Assembly (NCBI GenBank): GCA_029747015.1
Contig: JAKOGI010001349.1
Coordinates: forward strand, 92,501 to 156,500
Reading direction: 5' to 3'
DNA: 64,000 bases
Source: Carnegiea gigantea
Lineage: Eukaryota > Streptophyta > Magnoliopsida > Caryophyllales > Cactaceae
Shown here: piece by piece, positions 24,133 through 36,074 of the stretch
How positions within the stretch are numbered: position 1 is the first letter of the stretch
Layout of the letters: each line of letters opens with the position of its first letter
Notes under the pieces: generated by a model
What the model was told of the DNA's origin: nothing
Seen by the model: the letters and a program-made list of their open reading frames with translations, nothing else
Database searches by the model: none
Position numbers and translations under genes: made by a program

Positions 24133-24305
24133 AAGGGTATTTTAGTCAATTGCAGTTAATTTGACCGGATATCTAAGTTTTGTCTCGGAAATGGTTCACC
24201 AAATTAATTACCCCAAACTTTGGTGGTTCCAAAAATTATTTACCAACGTCATCGGTTCCAGAAATTAATACACCAAACCACAATAGGTCAATGTGCAAAT
24301 TTTTC
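24133..24305 (-). repeat. MULE 2 right terminal inverted repeat
   Basis: Partner of the left repeat. It lies about 340 bp 5' of the GRF gene start on the minus strand and could supply its promoter. Confidence 0.93.
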
Positions 24306-24314
24306 TGTCTCAGG

Positions 24315-25470
24315 GTCGCATCTTCATCTTATGATGCTTTTCCTTCTTTATATCTTCAACATGGCTTTAATTTTTTTTTTCCAAGTGTCATTAATGGGTG
24401 TGACTTGATGAGCGTTAGGTGAAGGATGAGTTACGGGTGTTGTGCAGGTCAACCCCATCCCCTAAAATGTGTACCCCCAAAGGCATGTGCTACTTCTCTG
24501 AAGAAAGGGTTCTGAAATGCATTCTAATAAGAGGAGGGCCCTTGAGTAGCAAGAGGTCCTCTATGAGCAAGCCTAGACTGCCCAAACTTCTTTTCTCTTA
24601 ACTGATCCTAAAGGCAAGTTAGTTCTTCTCTACAAGTTGGTCCAGAAGTGGGCGTTGACAACAACAGGTGGTTCTTGGGATGGTCCTCGCCCCTTAGACA
24701 ATGCCTAAATTGTTGCCATAGGGGTACACTTCCCTATATTCACCTGATTTTATCGTCCTAAAATTTCTTAGCTTCTATAAACACGTCTTTCTTTTGTTAC
24801 CAAGGTGCCATTCAGGCTTTGATGCCGCTCATGTCGACCCCCTCTAAGTGTGTTATTGAAGAAGAGGTGAAGAGCATCAAACAAAAGGCAGGGGCCCCCT
24901 GGAGGAGTGTTCGAAGCTCAAGGATGAGCTTCAAAGCCTAAAATAATTTACAAGGCTCAAATTGCATTCCTTGAGGGTCAACATCAACATAAATGCTGGA
25001 AAACCTAACACGCTAGCTTTGAGACTGAAATGAAGTACGAGAGGAACTTTATACTAGAAGTCTACTCTTAGTTCAATAAGGAGTTTGACCCCGAGAAATT
25101 AAACCATGGATTGATTACATAGAAAAAAGATCGAATGAAGAAGACCAAGGCACAAAAAAGTAAGTTAGCCTTGACATGGCTGTTGCCAGCAACCTCCAAT
25201 ATGCTTTCATGAACCCGAACGAGAAGCTAGCATGGAGCTAAGCAAAAGAGACGAGACTCGTGCAGTCATGCTCATGATCAGGCTTATCGTCAAGAAGACG
25301 TCAAGCAACAACCTTGACTTTCTCAGGGCACCTTCCCCATTATATGTTCTTCATTTTGTATGCCCTAATTTAACATTGTTCTATTAATGGCTGTTGGTTG
25401 CATCAAAACTTATTTTATACAATGATGGTTTTCATTATGTTTTTTCAACCAAGTGTCTTTTTAGTTTACT
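24315..25470 (+). pseudogene. Unidentified coding debris, charged and coiled-coil-like
   Basis: Broken plus-strand frames give charged, heptad-like peptides around 24880-25150 (for example KLKDELQSLK; FETEMKYERNFILEVYS; FNKEFDPEKLNHGLI). Gag-like or transposon-associated proteins of plants often have such coiled coils, but I cannot name a family. The MULE 2 insertion may have split this older repeat. Confidence 0.35.
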
Positions 25471-25479
25471 TTCTTTACT

Positions 25480-26310
25480 TAGGTAGTATTTGATTGGTGA
25501 AAAACATAGAAAATGTTTTTCTAAAAAAATTGATTTATTTATCAAATCTTTTGTCATTTGGTGTAAGGCAAATCATTTTCATAGAAAAAAGAAAATAAAA
25601 TGTGAAATGAATTGTTTAAGTGTCAAAGAATGTGGACTTAATTGTTGTAGTGGAAATAGGTGTTAACCAAATGAATGAAAGGTCAGTTTAAAGTTCATGT
25701 TTTAGCTTTTTTTATATTTCCTACTGCATGATCAGTTTTTGATCAAAATTCTTGAAGTTGTTCAGTGGTGAGAAATGTCAACTGATTTGTTCTTCGATCT
25801 CTTTCAGCGGGGAGGAACTTATTTCTGAAACTAGAACCGAGTTTTGGATGCTTGCTAAGTAGTGAAATTCAGGTGAACTGTCATGGTGGAGTTTTTCCCC
25901 CCCTAAGCAAGGGATGAATTCTTTAACTGAAAGTCATATGGTATCTGCAATAAATTTCATGATGAAACAAATTCATAATGAAAATAAATAAATAACCCTT
26001 TCGATCAAGCTCAGTATTTAGATTTGAGTTTCCTTTAATATTTCTTGTTAAATAATCAATTGTCGATCTAAACCATTAAGGTGAGATTTTCCTCCTAAGT
26101 TTTGGTTGATCACATCATTAACGGAGTGGAAGGAAGAACACAATCTTCCTTTCTTCTCAAATGCGAATTATTTTCTTCTATTGGGGTGATAATGATTTTG
26201 TTTGGAAAATAATTTTCCATTCCTTCACCAAATGGCAGAAAATTGAAAATGATTTTCTAAAAAAGTCACTTTCCCCACAACCAAAGAGAATTTTAGAGTA
26301 AGTGCAACTG
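25480..26310. mobile_element. MITE-like element with TTTGGTTG-type ends, copy A
   Basis: The left end TTTGATTGGTGAAAAACA and the right end, in reverse complement TTTGGTTGTGGGGAAAGTG, are imperfect inverted repeats. Next to each lie AAAATGTTTTTC / GAAAATGATTTTC words. No coding. No target duplication seen. A second copy follows. Confidence 0.45.
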
Positions 26311-26429
26311 ATCTTAAAAAAACTCGAGTAAAAGAACTACATTGCAGAGAGGATAAGAAAGTGAGAACGGTAGATGTGCGTAAAATCAATGCATAAGGGA
26401 GAGAAATGTGATATAGTTAGAAACTTAAA

Positions 26430-27110
26430 CAGCGTTTCCCGAAACAACATTTTTTCGAAAAAATAATTTTCCATGGAAAATATTTTTTCAAGGAAAGTAG
26501 ACTTTCATATCTCGTTTTCCATCGTTGGCTCCAATATAAATCATTTTCCATTTTTAAAAAAAAAGAAATTGTCAATTGGATTGCTTAAGTAGAGAAACAT
26601 GCCAACTGAATTTTCATAGAGGAGATAATTGTTAGCCAAATGAATGAATGCTGACCTAAATTTAGATTTCAGCCTTTTTTAACATTTCCCCTTCAGATAA
26701 TCAAATTTTGACACAAACCATGCATTGAAGTAATTTTGTGGCAATAAATGTTAACTGGATTGTCTAAGAACGAAAAATGTCGACTGCATTGTCTTTATGG
26801 ATGTAAATAGTGATCAAATGAAGGAATGTCGCAAGCACAAACTTCTTTTAGTCAAGTTTTGATTTAATCCATTGAAGTCAGATTTTACTCTCAATTCCAC
26901 CATATCACACAGTCAACTTTCCTTAATTTTCAAATGTAAACTATTTTCTTCGTTTGGGGTGCAAATGATTTTTCTTAACTATTTTCTTCATTTGGGGTGC
27001 AAATGATTTTTCTTGTGAAAATAATTTTCCCTTTTTCACTACCCAAAATGACAAAACTTCACCTAGAAGTTTTTCCCCCAACCAAATATTGTCTAAGAGT
27101 AAACGAAATT
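26430..27110. mobile_element. MITE-like element with TTTGGTTG-type ends, copy B
   Basis: Right half shares phrases with copy A: TTTGGGGTGCAAATGATTTT (also duplicated internally at about 26955 and 26994), AAAATAATTTTCC, and the end CCCCCAACCAAATA. The left end CATTTTTTCGAAAAAATAAT contains the same AAATTTTCC words. Coordinates approximate. Confidence 0.4.
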
Positions 27111-28076
27111 TATTTTCTTCAAAAAAAATTCAAGTGACAGAACTTTTTTTTTTTCCCGGTGCAAGTGAAGTGCGAGGTTTGACATGGGTCATATTCGAAC
27201 TCGAATTTTTTATAGTAACTCCTAACACTAGAAATTGTGCAGCAACAAGCTCATGAGCTAGAATCGGAGTGCGAGCAGGTAGAGCACGGCTTGGAAGGTG
27301 CGTAACAGAATAAGTGCACACGAGCGGCTTAGGCCATGGCTACGGGTGGGAAGCAGCTCGCGCGAGCTTTGTGTGGCAACAGGGGATGCAAAACAATGTC
27401 GTTTGCACATGGACCAGCTTTTTTTAAAGTGACCTTGAATTGTATTTTTTTTTTTTTTTTTTGGTTAAGGAAAACCCAAACCTGAAGAGGAAGCAGACAT
27501 ACTTATGGGCGTGAAAATGAGAAGAGGATGAGAGAGAAAGGAGAAGTGGAAGAAGATCGACTAGAAGATGAAGTGGATGGAGAATATTGATATTACCTTC
27601 ATTTTATGAAGAAGATAGCAAATGGGCAATGAGATGAAATAGATGGGGCATAGTGAAGCACATGGGGAATAATAAAGCAGATGATATTTTATTTTATTTA
27701 TTATTTTCTAGGGAGAAGGGGGTCTTAATGAGATTTTTATTATATATTAGTGATATTGTTTCATATTTTGTTAACCCAAATTAATTATTTTATTTTTCAT
27801 AAAATTTACAAATTATTTTTCCCAACTTATTCACACAAATGATAATACAAAGTAGAATAGTAAAATTAGTTAAATATGTTTAATGGTGGGCTCCATAAGT
27901 ATTATTTCATGTATTGAGCCAAAACTGTGCACCTTACATTATGCAGGGGAAAACTTCAGAGTCAAAAAATTGATCATGAGACGATGTGGAGAGAATGGAT
28001 CCCCTACTTATGGGCTAAAAATTTAGCTCACTAGTACCCATTCTCTTAATGACCTGAACTAACTAGCAACCATAAT

Positions 28077-28115
<39 letters not shown>

Positions 28116-28151
28116 TTTTGATAGAACTAACAACCACATTTAAACAAAACT
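27111..28151. other. No gene seen; AT-rich, includes (ATTT)n at 28077-28118
   Basis: Non-coding. The tetranucleotide run is about ten perfect units. T-runs occur at 27140-27155 and 27447-27463. Confidence 0.6.
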
Positions 28152-28487
28152 AGGACATGTTCTTTTCATTGGTAATTCACTTTTATCAACTTCTATCAAC
28201 TCTTATCAACTTCTAACAACTTCTACCAACTCTTACAAAAAATTTTCAATCCTTTTTAGCTCTAACCAACTTCTACCAATTTTACCAACTCTTCTCCTTC
28301 AAAAAATTTTGCAAAGAAATCTCCAATTTATATTTTTTATTAACATCCCCCAACTTCTGATCTTTCTCAACCTTAACCTACTCCTACTAATCATTCCAAA
28401 AAATACTAACTTCTATCAACTTTCAGTGATCTTTATCAATTTCATCTATTTACTGATCTCTATTTACCAATAAAAAGAACAACCCCT
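28152..28487. mobile_element. Small element with 10-bp periodic repeats (member 1)
   Basis: Imperfect terminal inverted repeats AGGACATGTTCTTTTCATTG and, on the other strand of the right end, AGGGGTTGTTCTTTTTATTG. Inside, the plus strand runs in exact 10-bp steps from 28181: TTTTATCAAC, TTCTATCAAC, TCTTATCAAC, TTCTAACAAC, TTCTACCAAC. Similar words return before the right end in the same orientation. No coding. No target duplication recognised. Confidence 0.7.
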
Positions 28488-28916
28488 AATATCGCATAGA
28501 GAACCGTGGCAAGTTGAACACACTGTTTGAATATAAGAGGGGAAAGGGATCGGAAGTTAACGGAGGAAGAGAAAAGGAGGCGAGGAGAAGGAAAGGGGAG
28601 ATATGCAGTTTTACCCTATTTGGATTCAAAGTGGAGGACAATGGGGGTTAGTTGAAATTATGATATTTGAATTAAAAACAAGAAGGGACAGGGGAGAAAG
28701 GAGATTGTATTTTATTATTATTACTGTCACTTTCCTTCCCCTCCCCTCCATTCACCATCAATTTGAAGAAAAATAAAAATTAAGTCAATAGGGATGAATG
28801 GAGATGAAACGTTCTCTCCCTTCCTCCCCCCCCCCCCAAAAAAAACAAGGGGAAGAAATTTTAATTAACATTCTTCCCCTCCTCTTCTCCTACCTTCCCC
28901 TTGTAAGCCCAATCTA
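28488..28916. other. No gene seen; purine-rich then C-run
   Basis: AG-rich block at 28530-28600 and a C12/A8 junction at 28826-28845. Confidence 0.5.
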
Positions 28917-29185
28917 AAGGTTGGTTCTTTTCTTTAGGAAATATAGGTTAAAAAATTGATGAAATTAATTAAAACTGATAAAAGTAGGTTGAAATTAATA
29001 TTTTTTATTGCAGTGGATTGAAATTGGTTGAAGTCGGTTAAAATTTGAAAAAGTTGATATATTTGTTTATAGGATAAGTAAAAGTGGGTTGAAATTTATT
29101 GAAATGAATTGAAGTTAAAATGTTTTTTATTAAAATTGATTAAAGTTAATAAATTAAAATTTATTAATAAAAAAATCAGACCCTA
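28917..29185. mobile_element. Small element with 10-bp periodic repeats (member 2)
   Basis: Left end AAGGTTGGTTCTTTTCTTTA; right end in reverse complement TTAGGGTCTGATTTTTTTAT. Ten-bp steps such as CAGTGGATTG, AAATTGGTTG, AAGTCGGTTA at 29011-29040. Shorter and more decayed than the other members. Confidence 0.5.
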
Positions 29186-29464
29186 AATAAATATAGTAGA
29201 AAGGGCAATTGTGCGTAAAATCCACGCAGAAAAATGAGAAACGTAGCCAGCAGTTATAATTTTAACGATCTTCTGCTTAGACTTGACGCTAAGTCCTCAA
29301 CTCCTCATCCCCTCTTCCCTATTTATATGATGAATGGATGATTCTGTCTCCTCGCCTCTTCTTCCCTAATTGTACAATTTGCTTTCATTGAGACAACCCT
29401 GTCCTTGGTCGAATATCGTCAAGTGGTCAAACACCCACTATCCACAATCCGTCCGAAATAAGTT

Positions 29465-32400
29465 ATGATGGGAGGTAAGTGATTTATTAAGCCAGTATTG
29501 ACTTGGTTAAATTCTCACTCGGTCATTCGAAACTATACCGTTTTGAGGGATTATATTCAACTTTTTAAGATTCTCACTTTTGGATCACCTTTTACTTTGC
29601 CATGATCCATGATCAACTACATGTCTTTCTGCTTTTGTGAGATAGAGGCTGTTCTTTTTTTTTGTTTTCTGGGTGAGTTCTTCTATGCTATAGATGTTCT
29701 TGACGAGATGGAAAATTGAATGCCGTGGATGCCATATCTGATATTCATTTTCAGTTTTTGGACAAACATCTGGTCAGCTTGGCTCGTCATCAGTATTTGG
29801 AAGCACCTTCAACTCAACTCAAAACCCATTTGGGCCTGCTACTTCCCCAAGTTTCCCAACCCAGAGCTCAGTTTTTGGTGGAAGTTCAACCCGTGTATTT
29901 GGAGCTTCAAATCAATCTTTTAGTAAGTCCCATTTGTGTATACTTTTGGCTCTATTTTCTTTCTTTCTTTCTTTTAGTGTATGTGTGGTTAGCAGAATGT
30001 TTTTGTAACTGCTTGGTATTTGAATTTGGTGGTATGTGTGTTGACAGTGTTTGGAAAAGCTTCTGGTCCCTTTGTTTCATCATCTGGGAGCACAACTTTC
30101 CCAAGCTTTCAAACTCAGGGATCGATTTTTCGGGAAAGTTCAACTGGTGTATTTGGAGCTTCATCATCTTCACCAGCATCTTCTCCAAGCCTAAGTAAGT
30201 GCCTTGCGTTTTTTTATCCAGGGAATTGCATTTATCCATTATTCATTTGTAATCCAAGAAGCATTATATACTAAGTAGGTCTTAAACACAGTGATGATCG
30301 TCGCAAAGCTTTCAAGCCCTTTCCCGAACCCTCAGACAACCACCCCCCCCCCCCCCCCCCCCCGCCCCCCAAAAAAAACCCAAAAAAAGGCTTTTGTGAT
30401 TGTGTATTGTACTTTTAATAAGGTCTTCCTGCTTAATTGTGGCGATATTCTGGTTCGTTTCCTTGTGACAGTGTTTGGACAAACATCTGGTTCCCTTGGG
30501 TCATCATCAGTGTTTGCCAGCTCAAGTTGCAATCCAGTTGCATCCAACACGGTTGAGAGTTCAACTTTGTCTGGCTTACCAGCTCAAAGCTCATCTTTCG
30601 GTGGAACTTCAACTGGGGTATTTGGAAGAACGCCGTCTTCCCTTATGAGTTCTCCCTCAACATTCAGTAAGTGCAGAACTCTTCATGTTTCTGCTTCAAT
30701 GCTGACCTGGTCGTTATGAATTGGGTAAGGGGGGGTGGTATGGATTTTCAAAGGTGCCTTAATCCTTTCTGATTGGTTAAGGCATTCATCAAATTTAATT
30801 GGTGACAAACTGGAGGTCCTTTTTATGCTCTTGAAACTGAAATCCTAAAAGTGAGGAACATTGATGCCTTATTTGATCAGTTTCAATCACTTTAATGTCC
30901 ACTCTCCACAGCTGCTTTATCTCTTGCCTGTTGGCGTCCATCGTTCAATAAATTTTGTTTAGTTTGTGGACACAATCTTTAATTTTTAGTCTATACAGTT
31001 GCAGTGTTTTATTTTTGACTCTGTCTTTCAAAGAATCTACGACAATACAATCTAGTCTAAATTGGTTGTGGACAACATATAAGATCATACATTGTAGGGC
31101 GTTCCAACTTGTGCACATGCTCTTACACTGTGGGATTTGTCACAGTTTGGTAATAGAGGGATTAGGTTAGCAAAAGCGAATTGCTAATATTTATAAACGA
31201 AGTTTACATGCACTTGTGCAACCATGAGACAAATATAATCAGAAATTTTAAAACTCACTTGGAAAGGGTTCTCTACCCTACATCACATATATGTGACTCC
31301 ATTATCGAACACAATAAAGGGTCTACTACATATTGCATTTGATTATATGAACAAATAATAAATGCGGATATACCAAATGGTAAATCTTCTTCTTCATGGG
31401 GAAGATGTGGGTTCGATTCCTGCCATCCGCTCTTGTTCCCTTCACATTTGTGGCAGTATGTATTTTTCTGCTCTAACTTTTGTGCTTCACATTTCATGTC
31501 TTCTGTATACTGGTCAAAGTGTGCAGATTAATTTTGTATTCTTTTCTAAAGCTGTGATCTAACTTTGTGTTGATTGTAAGCATGGTTTCCATGTTTTTCA
31601 TAGTGAAAAATGCTCTCCATCAATCAGTTTTGCAAGCTCATCCGCTCCACATTTTGCAACATTTACTGCATGATTCTGCAAGCCCCTTCCTGGTCGTGGT
31701 CTCGGTCTTCTGGCGGATGTGGACAACAAGTGATTTCACATTGGTACCAAATTAGCAGGGATTGAGCAGCTTAAGGGTCAAGAGTATTGCTGTTGGATCT
31801 GACCTTTGGCATGACTTGCATCTTTTGGTTATGAGTTTGGAAGCATGTTCTTTCCAATGACTCTGGGATTTTATCTTGCTGCCTAGCTTACGTCGTGAAA
31901 CTTTTGAAAGCTAATCTGACATTAAGGAACTCACATAGATAGTGAGAGTTAGAATTGACTTCTGCAAAGCATAAACAACCTGGCTCCGGAGACTTCTTTG
32001 AATATTTTGTGAAAAGAGAAATGTACATTCCTGGAATAAGGTGTGCACTTAGCATACTAGGAAGAATAATTTTTGAACCTAAAAATAAAAGGAGAATCAT
32101 TTGCCTCCTAATTTTCTTGACACATTTGAAACCATCACGCTTTGCTAATACATCATTTGTATTCATAGGTTTCTATGATAGGGTTTAACTTGATGTTGCT
32201 AAGTTGCAATGTCTAAAATTGTCGAAACACGTACTTCCATCAAAAACACCCTAAAAGAAGGGTAAAAAAGAAGCCTGTAGAAACATATACAAGAGACAGT
32301 CATGCAGCTCACACTTCCCCCTTTTTTGCTATACGTTAAAACCGTATATGTGAACGTAAAAAAATATCAATGTCACTTCATTTTATGCTTTTAGGTTTTG

Positions 32401-35400
32401 GGATTGCATCTACTGCAGCCGCTGGATCATCAGCAGCACTTGGGGCAGCCAGCAGTACAAGTAAGAATGCCTTTGCCTTCAAGCCATTCCAAAGTGCTCC
32501 AGCATTTGCTTCAGAAACCGCAGAGTTAAATTTCAGCCAAACTTCCACTGGCTTCCTCGGAGCTACAAGGCCAGTCAATCCGTTTGCAACTTCAAGTTCT
32601 GCACTGTCCACATCAATATCTTCTGGTGAGTACATGAAACTTATACAATTATCTTTGTCACCCTCTTGTTGTTGACAATAGCAATAGCTTTCACTTAAGT
32701 TGAAGCATTGCTCACACATGGTACTTGAGCTACTAATCCACCATTGTGTGAATCGCACGTTGAACCTGTTGCCGTAGTACATATGAATATGTTAGACTTA
32801 CAACCTCATCTTCCAAACTAGATGAATTTGAGCTATTTAATCTGTCACAACCTCCCTTTAAATTTTATCGCGAGTTTTGTAGTGAGTAGAAGTATATATC
32901 TGTTTGTCAATTTATATAGGTAGCCTGGGCTCACGTGCTCAGGATAGAGGAACTAGAATTGCGTCATATAGCCATACAATTGTCAAAGAGGGTGAGAACA
33001 GTTGCAAATTAATCTCAATTTCAGCAATGCCCATATATGGAGGTAAAAGCCACGAAGAATTGAGAGGGGAGCACCATGAACTCAAATCCGGAGGTACGCT
33101 TGCCTGATCTGCATACAATATATAAGCTTATTATACACTTACACTTCTGTTCTTTCTGACAACTTTTTAAGAGCCGGATTCTTTCATTCTCATTTTATCC
33201 AGGCAAAAATAATTCTGAAAGCAACCATTCAATTGGGGTTAGGTCTACTTTCACCAGCGAACGTCCAACCTTCTCTTTTTCTTCGCCAACGAACCCCGTG
33301 ACTTCCACATGCCCGCCCTTTACCGCATCAACTCTACCAACAAGTTCCAGCACTTCCATTCCTGTTGCCCCTGTCATTGCAACTCCAGCAGTATCAACTA
33401 ATATGAACACATCTATTTTCCGTACCCCTTGCTTTTCTAATCCAGCTCCATTACCAAATTCTGGTCTTTTTGGCACTGAAACACAGATATCCAATGCTTC
33501 AGAATCTGCGCCTTCTATTTTCAAACAAGGCCTCTTTGGATCTTTAGGTAGCTGGACGAGTTCCACTGATAATTCATCACTAAATTCTAAGCCACTAACT
33601 CTTCTTGGAGTCTGGTCTAACCACACATCTGGGTTGACACCCGATGCTCCAGTAAAGCAGCCTCCTAGCACATTCGGACGCAACCTATTCAATGTGAATA
33701 ATGCCTTCGTGCAACCTGCAATTGCTCAAGTGCCATCAATGGGAACCGGGTTGGGCCAAACTATTGTAAGTACAGAATTACATCTCAGAGCATCTCTTCT
33801 TTTCCTCAATGCATAGGCTACTACAACCCCCCCCCCAAAAAAAAAAAAACAAAAAAAAACAACCCCCAAAAAACAGGCTGTGGCACTGTTATAGTCCTAT
33901 GATCGTAAATCTTTCTTGTTGTCTGCATGCTAAAATAAAAAAATGTAGCACAAGGGCTGTAGCTCATTACAACTATCATCTTTGTTCTGTTATACCTTTA
34001 TCAAGTACAACATTCCTTTCATGTTCTTGATCTGTCAATGTCTTTTTCCTTGTTTTCCGTCACAGCCAGCACAGTCACCTGTGACAGTACCTACTTTTTC
34101 AACAGGTATTCTGGAAGTATTATTAGCTCCATTTCTTTGTTCTGCTTATATTTTTTTAGGTTTTTTTTAAAAATATTTCTTCTATGATGTTCCAATGTAT
34201 TGTTCTTGACTTCTCCAGGGGGCAACGTTGGTTTCACAGTTTCGTCTGATTTGGATCAGCCTAGTCTTTCACAACCGTAAGCCCATATCACGCTTTCATG
34301 TTTTCATTTGTAGATTAGGTGCTTATTAGAATTTTTTGTGAAAAATAGTCAATTGGCTATTGATATATACCCTGTTTATTTGATTTGTTTTTCAGGTCCC
34401 TCCTAATAGACAAGGCAACTGACAGCATTGTAGCTGTCAAGGATCCTTTTGGACCTCAATCTGCAGCCTCTTGGCCACCAATTTGTCACTTGGATGGCCC
34501 CTCCATTATTCAACATGGAATCTCGAATATGCCCGTAAGTGTCGGTGCAATCCATTATATGATAAAATTAGGTTCTTGAATTTGACTGGCTCTTGTTGTA
34601 TACGAGAATCCGTGACTCTTTTGACAGAAGAATAGTTTGGTAGCTCATTATCAATAGTTACATGGAACTATGGAAGTTGAACTAATAAGAACTCATGAAT
34701 TTTCATCATGTGTTACTTTTTTTTCTTCCTTTTTGTTGGAAGGAGGGAGTGTTGGGTGTATAGCCGTGTCCGTCATATCAAGGGGAACATTTTGGTCTGT
34801 ACTTCTGCTAAGGATATTGCATTTAAGCTTGGAAACCTTTGTTAACAAATTGTAGCGTATTCATCGACTTTGAATCTCTTCTAAAATTTGTCAAAGTTTT
34901 CAAATTCTGAGGCAGTTACAAGTGCTCATTTTGAACACGTGAGGATTTGTTGAGCCAGCCGTGAGTTCATTGGAACAAATTTTAGCAGGAATTGTAGACA
35001 TGTCCGGTATATTTCTCTTTATCTGCATGGTTTATTATTGCCCAACAAGTCGACAACTATAATGCAACTGGATTCTTTGATCATGCAACACAGGTGTTGG
35101 AGAAACCCTCAACAACCAGGATTTCATCTTTTCTGACTGCAAGGCACAGTTCACTTCGGCCATTGACAGTGCATGTCAGGAAATATCGCCCTAAAAACGG
35201 TGCTCCAAAGGTGAGACATGCTGAGCATTGTTTGGGTATTTATACCAATTTTCATCCTGTTTCAGCCCTATTTTATTACACTCTTTTAGGTTTTTACTAT
35301 TTTTTCACTTGGTACACTTTAGGTCGCCTTCTTTGATCTCACCGAGGGCACACACAGCACCAGAAAGGAGTACCGTCTTCCCATTCCAAGGGAGAATCCT

Positions 35401-36074
35401 AGATCGGTATTCTGCACTTCCATGGAGCTGGACCATGTCACTGCTACCAAAAGTGAGGCACCACCATCGCATGATTCATCTTCACTGTTGTACGAGGATG
35501 GTGAGCCACTTCATGTTCCTGACGCTCTTAAAATATGTATCCCATCTAATTCAAGTTTACTATATTATTGTTTCTGCATGTACACAATAAATAAAACAGA
35601 TGGAGAAAATGCCGAGACTGACCAAGTCATTGACATGAAGCTACTGATGCCAAAGCTCCAGCGCTCTGACTACTACACAAAGCCTGGGATTCATGACGTC
35701 ATGAGAAAAGAAAGCACTGAGCCAGGGTTCTGCAGCCATGTCAAGGACTTTGTGGTGGGCACACGTGGGTATGGATGGGTCAAGTTCGAGGGAGAGACAG
35801 ACGTGCAAGGGCTTAACCCTCATTCACTTCAATGCCCGAGAGGTGATCTTGCGCATGGATGAGAAAGAAAAGCCTCCAGTTGGATGGGGCCTCAACAAGC
35901 CGGCTGAGGTGACTTCTGAACATTAGATGCATTGACAGGAAAACTGGAAAAGAATACAGAAGCAAGAAGATGGTTGACAAGTTTACAGAGAAGCTGAGGA
36001 AGGCAGCTGAAAAACAGGGTGCTGAGTTTGGCTCCTTTGATCCAGTAAAAGGGGAATGGAAGTTTCGCGTTTAA
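29465..36074 (+). pseudogene. NUP98-like: Nucleoporin NUP98 locus, C-terminal domain broken
   Basis: Homologue of plant NUP98, the FG-repeat nucleoporin that lines the nuclear pore and binds the export factor RAE1/Gle2. Exons I can place, with consistent phases: 29465-29474, 29755-29930, 30048-30194, 30472-30666, 32395-32625, 32920-33093, 33203-33765, 34066-34105, 34219-34276, 34396-34534, 35094-35210, 35323-35500 and 35600-36074. Exons 2-7 encode FG-type repeats (VFGQTSG, VFGGSST, GVFGAS). Exon 6 carries the GLEBS motif (ISAMPIYGGKSHEELRGEH). Exons 11-13 carry the autoproteolytic domain (TTRISSFLTARHSSL; LMPKLQRSDYYTKPG; PGFCSHVKDFVVG; KPPVGWGLNKPAEVT). The last exon has two +1-type shifts (about 35827 and 35917). 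It stops right after GEWKFRV, before the HF/S cleavage site. No stops occur in exons 2-12. Either a recently lost paralogue or a gene with errors in its last exon. Confidence 0.88.
31364..31430 (+). tRNA. tRNA-Gly(GCC)-like relic of plastid type
   Basis: Sixty-seven bases in intron 4 of the NUP98 locus resemble plastid trnG-GCC. They start GCGGATATA, contain AAATGGTAAA in the D-arm position and GGGTTCGATTCCTGCCATCC as T-arm plus acceptor (GGTTCGATTCC is the classic T-loop box). Six of seven acceptor pairs survive. The anticodon arm is altered and no longer shows GCC, so it is probably a plastid-to-nucleus transfer that has decayed, not a working tRNA gene. Confidence 0.5.

Larger units (their letters stand above)
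17701..24305 (+). mobile_element. Complete Mutator-like element (MULE 2), 6.6 kb
   Basis: Long terminal inverted repeats (17701-17884 and 24133-24305) start GAAAAATTTGCACATTGACC. Outside them lie 9-bp direct duplications, TGTCCCAGG (17692-17700) and TGTCTCAGG (24306-24314), differing at one base. Nine-bp duplications and ~180-bp inverted repeats define a Mutator-like element. Inside are a three-exon transposase gene on the plus strand and a convergent one-exon GRF zinc-finger gene on the minus strand. By hand alignment the two inverted repeats differ at 7 of the first ~142 positions, so the insertion is old but not ancient. The transposase has four in-frame stops, so the copy is no longer autonomous. 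Confidence 0.93.

Noticed and set aside
33195..33692. 165-codon minus-strand open frame
   Set aside because: It is the reverse of NUP98 exon 7, whose plus-strand frame fits the splice phases and the protein family.
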